Part shown: positions 57,030-64,000 of the stretch, in pieces
How positions within the stretch are numbered: the first letter of the stretch is position 1
How the letters are laid out: every line of letters starts with the position of its first letter
Assembly: GCA_023213395.1 (NCBI GenBank)
Contig: CM041465.1
Location: 7,750,001 to 7,814,000 of the forward strand
Reading direction: 5' to 3'
DNA: 64,000 bases
Source of the DNA: Cycas panzhihuaensis
Lineage: Eukaryota; Cycadophyta
Program-made: the position numbers and the translations under genes
Notes under the pieces: generated by a model
Seen by the model: the letters and a program-made list of their open reading frames with translations, nothing else
Told to the model about the DNA's origin: nothing
Database searches by the model: none

Positions 57030-58400
57030 ATTTCATCTTGGATCATGGATACTAGAGCAACACAACATATGACTTATCATCGCTAGTTCTTTTAGGGTTT
57101 TAATTCTAAAGTTCATGGTGGTGTACACATAGCTAACGAATTATCTCAGCCAGTCGAAGGACTTGGAACTGTTTGCCTAAAACTCCCAGGCCTTCCAGAT
57201 TTTACCCTTGTTGATGTTTTATATATTCTTGATCTAAAGTAGAACCTATTATCCCTATTTACCCTTGTCTCTCATGGATTTGATTTGAGTATAATTGCAA
57301 ACTCTTTGTGTCATTCACCCTCCTTCAAATACTATGGTTATGACTAGAATTCTTGATGGAAAACATTTTTTCCTAATTGGCTCATCATCCTCTGAAGCTA
57401 ACTATGTTGATGATGACTCTACTTTTCTACAACTCAGACTCCTTAAAAGTTATCCCAAGTGGCCCTATGGCATGATCATATGGGCCATATCAAAATTGAT
57501 TATTTAAGAGAACTACATGCCACTCTTCCTAGTATGCCTAGGCTCTCCTCTAAGCCCTTCAAATGTGAAGCATGTATCATTGCCAAATCTCAAAGATAAC
57601 CCTTTGCTTGTAGTCAATGGGAATCTATCCAAACTTTGCAACTTGTACACTCAGATATATGTGGTCCTATGTCTATCCCTTCTCTTTAACATAAGTGGTA
57701 CTATATTACTTTCATTGACGATTTACCAAGAAAGTATTGGTTGCTTTTCTTATAAAGAAAGATGAAGTTTTTTCTATGTTTCAAGCTTTCAAGGCCTGTG
57801 TGGAAAATAAATCTAGATTCAAGATTAAAATATTGAGGACTGATAATGGTGTTGAGTACATGTCTAATGGGTTTGAATTGTATCTACATTAGTATAGAAT
57901 CAAACATTAGATCATTATTGTAGGTACACCCCAGCAAAATAGAGTCATCAAGCATATGAATAGGACCATCATGAACATGGCTTATGCAATGCTGGTATAT
58001 AAAAATATCCCTTTCTATCTTTGGATTAAGGCTATCTAGATTACCGTGTATTACATTAACACTGTTAGTGTCTCCAAACTTGACCCCTTTCTACATGAAA
58101 TGTGGTATGGATAAATCCCCTCTATCCCCCACTTCAAAATTTTTGGTTCTACTTGTTATGCTTATATTCTAGAGGAACATAAAAATAAGCTCTAGGTTAG
58201 AGCCGTTAAAGGCATCTTTGTTGGATACCCTATGGACAGAAAGAGGTATAAGGTTTTTATACCTTCACAATATAAAATTATCATCACTAGAGATGCTATA
58301 TTTGTAGAGACTAAAGATCAATTACTTAGACTTGACTTTAGGATACCTTTATATCAATTTAATAATGCTACCGAATTTGATGTCTAAATTCTAAAATTTA
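57030..58400 (+). pseudogene. pol: B protease and integrase
   Basis: Protease: SSWIMDTRATQHMTYH at about 57040-57075; the active-site D-T-G is D-T-R. Then DGKHFFLIGSSS (57350-57390). Integrase: CxxC region near 57560-57590, TDNGVEYMSNGFEL at about 57840, and then TPQQNRVIKHMNRTIMNM, where the catalytic Glu (V-E-R in relatives) is Lys. Later GYPMDRKRYKVFIP and TRDAIFVETKDQ. Several frameshifts and stops. Confidence 0.85.
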
Positions 58401-58679
58401 GAGGGGGAGATACTTAACAGTTGCTCAAAATCTTGGAGTCTGGTAATAGAGCACTAGAGGATATAAGTTGTGCCTCCCAACTAATGTGTACATATCCAAT
58501 ACCATCATTTACGAATAACCAAGTTGGCAAAGGCAAAGCTATAGTAGAAGGAGCAACTTCTCCAACATTAGTGGCTGGCCCATCTTCTCTAGTATCGTCA
58601 ACTTCCTCTATGCTAGACATTTCATATTATCTTTTTCAAGATCAAAATAAAGACTAAGAAGCTGTGAAAATAAAAACTT

Positions 58680-59720
58680 CATTCCTAACTCAAGGTTTTC
58701 ATGAAGTCTACTAGGTACATAAGGATATGCGACCATATGAAGTAGGCAAAACTAGCACTAAAAGTGCCCATAGAGTAAGGATGTATGAATCATTTTCCAT
58801 TAAGCTTGAACCAATAGAACTATACCTTACTCTTAATAAAGACCCTCTAATGTACCAAGAAGTTGTAAAGCATACAACTTGGAGAAATGCCATGAATGGA
58901 GAGTACCAATCTCTTATCAAGAATGGTATATGGGTGCTTGTTGATATACCACTTGGAAGAAAGGTAGTTCAAAATAAATGGGTATTAAAAAATAAGTACA
59001 GATCAGATGGCACCCTAGAAAAACATAAGGTGAGGTTGGTAGAAAAAGGATTCATGCAAAGGAAAGACAACAACTACACTGAAATCTGTGCTCCTATAAC
59101 CAAGTGGCCTACAATCAGAACTCTTATAGCCTTGGCTACTTAACAGGGTTGGAAAATCCACCAACTCAATGTTAATACCACATTTCTCAATGGGGACCTT
59201 AAAGAAGAAATTTACATGGATCAGCTAGAAGGATATGAGATTGTTGGTCAGGAGCATAAGGTTTACAGGCTTAGAAAGTCCTTGTATGGCCTAAAACAAG
59301 CCCCTTTTGCTTAGTTTACTAAGTTGTCTGAAAGAATGAAGCAACTTAGTTATGAGGTCTGTGACTATCAAGATATTAATGCAATACTATTTATCAAGTG
59401 CAAAAATGATGAAGTCAGTTACCTCTTAATCTTTATGGATGATATGCTAGTAAAAAGGAATAGTAAATAGGTAATCAACCAACTGAAGAAAGACCTTACT
59501 AAAACTTTTAAATTGTCTAACCTCGGGTTGATGAAATATTACTTGGAAATTGAAGTAACTCAAAAGAATGGTAAAATCTTTCTCTCCCAAGAAAAATATA
59601 TCAACGATCTTCTAACAAAGTTTTAGTTGGAAGGTGCTCAACCAGTGGCTACACCTATGGAACCTAATATTAAACTCTAAGTTGATGGTGATACTAGGGA
59701 GGTATACACAACACTCTATA
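58680..59720 (+). pseudogene. pol: B reverse transcriptase
   Basis: The 138-codon frame at 58727-59143 opens RT: KDPLMYQEVVKHTTWRNAMN, WVLVDIPLGRKVVQNKWVLK, YTEICAPITKWPTIRTLIAL. After a stop it continues with KIHQLNVNTTFLNGDLKEEI, VYRLRKSLYGLKQAP and FMDDMLV (59432-59443, both Asp intact), then MKYYLEIEVTQKNGKIFLSQ. It would copy element RNA. Confidence 0.9.
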
Positions 59721-60345
59721 AGCAACTTGTAGGTAATCTCATCTATACTACTAACACAAAGCTAGATATTATATACTCTATTGGTATTCTTGTAAGATTC
59801 ATGATAAATCCTAAGCAGAATCACTGGCAAGTTGTAATACAAGTGTTGAGGTACTTGAAGATGACTAATAAATATGGTCTATTGTATGAACCTAATGCAT
59901 AAATTAAAATTTATACATACATAGACTCAAACTTTGTTAGAGATAAAGAGATAGGAAGATCTACGTCTGAGTATATAACATTTCTTGGAACAACACCAAT
60001 ATCATAGAGATCCATATGACCGAAGATAATTACAAACTTAACTACTGAAGCTAAATATATTGCTGCTTCTGAGACAAGCAAGGAGGTGATATAACTTAGA
60101 AAATTATTGAATACATTAAATGCCACCCAAACAAGTTCTACTAGCTTATATATAGATAATCAATCTACAATCTAAATGGCTAAAAGTCCTATATTTTATA
60201 ATCGTACCAAATATATAAGTATAAAAGTCTATAAGATTAGTGAATTAGTTTATGATGGCATAATTCAACTAGAATATTGCTCCACAATAGATAAAGTGGC
60301 TGATATCTTCACCAAACCACTGAAGAGGGTGAAGTTTGAATAGTT
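59720..60345 (+). pseudogene. pol: B RNase H
   Basis: YKQLVGNLIYTTNTKLDIIY, LVRFMINPKQNHWQV, VLRYLKMTNKYGLLYEPNA, DKEIGRSTSEY, EAKYIAASETSKEV, LYIDNQST and DKVADIFTKPLKRVKFE, the C-terminal order of copia pol. Stops interrupt it at likely Gln and Trp codons. Confidence 0.88.
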
Positions 60346-60805
60346 CTGAAGGAAACTTGGCCTTAGGGCCTCCATCTTTGTTGATTAAAGGAGATGATAA
60401 TATGACCATCATACTTTGTCTCATTCATGAAAACCTCTTGTGGATGCAGAAGGATAAGAGTAAGTATCTGCTCTATCCCATTTGTGAAAAACCTTTATGG
60501 GCGCAAAAGGATAAGGGTTGTATCATTTTAGAAAATTAGAACTTATGAAAACTAGAAAAGGCATAGGGGATGACCAAATGGTATATGGAGACTTAATATA
60601 TTTTAAGTACAAAATATATTATACTGATTGACTATCTAGATTCAGTTAAAGAGATGCCTGATCCAGGTTAGCAGATTAGAAAATCTATGGGTTTTCTTCC
60701 TCACAAGGGTTTCTTACAAAAGTGTCATAGTAGTTTGCTTGTAAAAGGCTTAAATAAAGACCTCATAGGAAAGAATAAAATAGGATGAAATGACCTTCTA
60801 CCATT
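60346..60805 (+). other. B 3' UTR with a 57-bp duplication
   Basis: Two copies begin near 60428 and 60485, each with TGAAAA-CCT, GGGC/GGATGC and AAGGATAAG words. The frame at 60336-60539 spans them but has no independent support as a gene. Confidence 0.6.
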
Positions 60806-60816
60806 AAGGGGAAGAT
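60806..60816 (+). promoter_or_regulatory. B polypurine tract
   Basis: AAGGGGAAGAT immediately before the 3' LTR. Confidence 0.85.
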
Positions 60817-61114
60817 TGAAATAGATTAATGTCATAACTTTATTATATTAGTTGATTATTTCTAAAAAAGGTCTTAAGTGAACCTTAAATTAGATCACTT
60901 AAGTGAAATGTACTTTCATGTGCATTATGTGTAATTTCATTTCACCTAACTCTAATGCTCACTCTCTCAATATAAAAGTAAAAGCTCATTGGAGGAGGCT
61001 CATTCTTACCTCCCCATTTTGTGAGAGCTACTCTCTTTCTCTTAAGTCTCTCTTGCTCCCATATTTGCCTTTGTGTTTGGTGCATGGAGATGAATGATGG
61101 ATCCACTCATTTTA
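60817..61114 (+). repeat. B 3' LTR
   Basis: 298 bp; starts TGAAATAGATT and ends CTCATTTTA (CA changed to TA), followed by CCTCT. Confidence 0.95.
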
Positions 61115-63230
61115 CCTCTCTGATTCTAATGTCTTTGTTTGATCAAGAATGTCATTGGTATCATTAAGAATTTAATCAAATCTTTATTTTAACTTGGGAA
61201 TTTGTTGATAGGTCTATTCCATTTTCTTATGTTTTGTCAATCATTGAGTTCATTCCTACTTGTCCAAACTCTTTGATTGATTCCCCTTCATGTTCTAGGC
61301 CTTTTATTTTATCTACTAATTTACCGAGAAATCTCCTCCTCATCAATCTCTTCCACTTAGATCACTTTGAGAATGATGAGGCAATTTTAGAGCATCTAGT
61401 AGGTTCATCTCTTAGGCTTCTTGATGGGTATCATAGGTTGGGTTTTTTGAAAGTAATACAATTTGATTCACCATTAGTTAATTGTTCATAACCCTAGGAG
61501 TTAGTTTCCTTAATAGAGCATACTCCTATGCACTTCAAAGAGGGAGATGCGGTGATCATGAAGTATACTATTGATGTAGACCTAGAGCTAAGTGATACTC
61601 CTAAAGTTATCAAATTGGGAGCTAGTTATACTCCCCAAAAGATCACTCAGTTTAAGGATCTCTTTCATGAATTTCACTTGATTTTTGCTTGGGATTATAA
61701 AGATATGAATGGCCTTGATCCCTAAGTCATTGAGCATAATATCATAGTAACTCTTAGAATTAAACCTAAATGGAAAAAATAATGCCCTATCTATCTGCAT
61801 ATGTCCCTCACTATTAAACAAGAAGTGGAGAAGTTGTTAGGAGTTGGATTCATCAAGAGTGTCAATTATTCTCAATGGGTCTTCAACATAGTTCCTCTAG
61901 TAAAGAAAAATGGTTTAATTAGAATTTAAATCAAAATTTAAGATATTAATGAGGCGTGCCCTAAAGATAATTTTCCTCTCATTTTTCTTGATAAGATTTG
62001 GGATTAGAGAGTCAGTTTTGAGGTGATGTCTCTTATCGATGGCTTTTTAGGTTATAATTAGATCTCCACCTCACCTCAAGATTGCCATAAAACTAATTTC
62101 ACTACTCCTTGGGAAACTTTTGTATATAAAGTCACGCTTTTTAGATTAAAGAATACTAGTGTAATATATCAAAGAGCCATGGTGCATATTTATCATTATT
62201 TAATTGGTAATAGCATTACTATATATTTGGATGATATACTTTCTCTTTCTTATAGAAGATGTAATCATCTGCATAACCTTAGAATAATCTTTGAAAGATA
62301 TAAGAAGTATCACTTATGCCTTAATCTATCTACATGTGTTTTTACCATGATGTCATAAAGAATGTTAGGAAACATCATTTTTCATGATAGGATTAGAATT
62401 GATCCTGATAAGATGAAGGCAATTATCAATATGCCTCTTCCTAAGAGCTAGAAGCAGATTAAATCTTTTCTAGGTAGACTTGGATTCTTAAGGTATTTTA
62501 TTGCTAATTTCACTTTAGATGCTAAGCCTATCACAAATCTTTTGAAGAAAGATATTAAGTTATGATGGACTCCTCAAGTTCAAGAGTCCTTCGATAAGTT
62601 GAAGCAAGTCTTAGTTTCAACATCTATCCTTGCTCCACCAAGGTTCAATAAACCTTTTATTTTATGTACTTCAACTACAAAGGAATAATTAGCAAGAATG
62701 TTAGCACAAGAGGATGACTTTGATAAAGAACAAGTTGTTTATTTTATTAGTAGGACACTGGTTGCTACTGAACTTCATTATCCTTTTCCTGAAAAAGAGT
62801 GTCTCACTTTAATTTTTGCTACTAAGAAGTTACACCACTACCTCCTTAGGAATAGGGTCTATTTGATTATTTAGTCAAATCCTATAAGATACTTGCTTAC
62901 TAAATCTAATCTTACTAGATGATTAGATAAGTGGTCTTTGTTGTTTCAAGAGTTTGATTTATATGTGGTCAATAGAAAATCTAAGAAAGGCATGGTCATC
63001 CCAAAGATCATGGTTGATGCTCCTCTTCCTAATCTTGCAAAGCAAGTTGTTGATGATTTTCTCCTAGATGAGCATGTCCTCCATATCCAGGTCATCCCTT
63101 CTCATGATCTATGGTATGGAGAGATTAATTCCTGCCTTTATGATCAATCTTTCCCTTCTCTTTCTACCTTAAAGAAGAGAAGATGGATTCTAACTACTAC
63201 TAAGTAATACCTTTTACTTAATGACATACT
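61115..63230 (+). pseudogene. pol: G3 spacer end, reverse transcriptase and RNase H
   Basis: The spacer end (61234-61490) has NDEAILEHLVGSS and YHRLGF, as in G5. RT: SYTPQKITQFKDLFHEF, IFAWDYKDMNGLDP, KLLGVGFIKSVNYSQWVFNI, NEACPKDNFPL, MSLIDGFLGYN, NFTTPWETFVYKV and YLDDIL (62224-62235, both Asp intact). The thumb contains LGRLGFLRYFIANFT; RNase H contains SFDKLKQVLVSTSILAPP, YFISRTL and PFPEKECLTLIFATKKL, then FQEFDLYVVNRKSKKG. The ACPKDNFPL box and the YFISRTL block are of the Tat group. Stops are frequent. Confidence 0.92.
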
Positions 63231-64000
63231 TTATAAATGTTCTTTTAATGGAATCCTGTTAAGATGCCTCTCTCCTAATGAAACTTTAGTTGCCTTAATA
63301 GAGTCCCATACAGGAACATGCAGTGTACATTTTAGTAGTTGATCGATGGCCTAACACATGCTTTGTATAGGCTATTATTAGCCTATCTTATTTAAAGATG
63401 CTCATTCTTATGTTGAAAAATATCAGAAATATCAATCTCATATAACTTTGATACATAAGCCTACACAAAAAATGAAATCGATAGTTTTGCCTTAGTCTTT
63501 TTCCTAATGGGGTTTCAATCTCATTGGTTAGATCTTTCTAGCATCATCTAATAGGCATAAGTTCATAATAACTTCAACTGAATATTTTACAAAATAGAGT
63601 GAAGCTAACATATTGGAAAGATTGTTGCTACATTTATTTTTTAACATATCATTTGTAGATTCAGGGTGCCATATGTTATTATTACTAATAATGGGAATTC
63701 ATTCTATAATCCCCAAGTTAGTGAATTATGTAATAAATTCTACGTCACTCATAGATTGTTAGCTCCTTATCACCCTTAAGCATATGGCTAGGTTGAAGCT
63801 TTTAATAAAATCTTAGCTAAAATTTTAGCCAAGATGGTTATTACATCTCATAGAGATTGGTACATTTAACTATTTTTAGCATTATAGACTTATAAAACCT
63901 CTATTAGAAATGCCACACTATTTTCTCTTATTTATGGTATTGAGGCTATCCTTCCATTAGAGGTTGAGATTCCCTCTTTATGTGTCTCATTAAAGGAATT
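63231..64000 (+). pseudogene. int: G3 integrase, cut by window edge
   Basis: The zinc-binding region shows the spacing of HHCC with losses: ESHTGTCSVHFSS, DAHSYVEKYQKYQ (both Cys now Tyr). The core follows: FNLIG, ASSNRHKFIITSTEYFTK, a N-x-G block near 63690, then LLAPYHP, VEAFNKILAKILAKMV (catalytic Glu present), TYKTSIRNATLFSLIYGIEA and LPLEVEIPSL. The element continues beyond the window. Confidence 0.88.

Larger units (their letters stand above)
53499..61114 (+). mobile_element. B: Ty1/copia element, complete, same family as A
   Basis: A 7.6-kb element with two 298-bp LTRs, perfect CCTCT duplication (53494-53498 and 61115-61119), primer site, 2.0-kb leader, gag, protease, integrase, RT, RNase H, 3' UTR and polypurine tract. 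The LTRs differ at about 36 positions (about 25 transitions and 11 transversions, by hand). All frames are broken. Inserted in the G3 spacer 140 bp from G4. Confidence 0.96.
37369..64000 (+). mobile_element. G3: large Tat-like Ty3/gypsy element split by three guests
   Basis: Blocks at 37369-41872, 45839-47190, 53359-53498 and 61115-64000 form one plus-strand element: candidate LTR and leader, gag, protease, spacer, RT, RNase H, integrase. It continues past the right edge. Guests E, G4 and B each carry their own target duplication of G3 sequence. RT has the ACPKDNFPL and YLDD boxes of the Tat group. Without guests more than 8.8 kb is present, so the full element is large. Its start at 37369 (TGTTTTACC) interrupts C RNase H, so G3 probably inserted into C. 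Confidence 0.85.

Overview
This is an AT-rich plant nuclear window made almost entirely of old, nested retrotransposons. I recognise no host protein gene, rRNA or tRNA gene. Four things point to a large-genome seed plant, with a gymnosperm as the natural guess (not provable from one window). Ty1/copia, Ty3/gypsy (chromovirus and Tat-like) and plant L1-type elements are interleaved. Insertions stack three deep. LTR pairs of the older guests differ by roughly 10-12% (hand count). Reading frames are broken mostly by C-to-T and G-to-A changes, as expected from deamination of methylated cytosine.

Layout, left to right. 1-3778: chromovirus-type gypsy element G1 (minus), cut by the window edge and inserted in copia element D (minus, 3779-5719). 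5720-6897: Tat-like gypsy fragment G5 (plus). 6898-37368: one copia element, C (plus), split by three guests: gypsy element G2 (minus, 10103-19864, target-site duplication AATCT), a plant L1 LINE (minus, 20208-27116, about 18-bp target duplication, itself carrying a 627-bp solo LTR at 23581-24207), and copia element A (minus, 27523-34976). From 37369 past the right edge: a large Tat-like gypsy element, G3 (plus), split by non-autonomous gag-only copia element E (minus, 41873-45838), chromovirus G4 (minus, 47191-53358, TAGAA duplication) and copia element B (plus, 53499-61114, CCTCT duplication). A and B belong to one family and lie in opposite orientation.

The pieces make sense only when read across the insertions. 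C runs gag (9440-10102, 19865-20207), protease region (27117-27522), then integrase-RT-RNase H (34977-37368). G3 runs gag (about 39780-41867), protease (about 46150-46560), then RT-RNase H-integrase (61120-64000). Target duplications at most guest borders support this.

The most unusual element is G2. It is less decayed and keeps many CG dinucleotides. Between protease and RT it carries a 527-codon ORF with two capsid-like modules in addition to its ordinary gag. It has fused the start of RNase H to the integrase core by an internal deletion, holds a 68-bp tandem array built on a GTACGTATAATG core, and has an extra ORF with a coiled-coil tail before its 3' LTR. Its LTRs are rich in the same CGTAC words and diverge very unevenly along their length. 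No element in the window appears able to code for a full set of working proteins.
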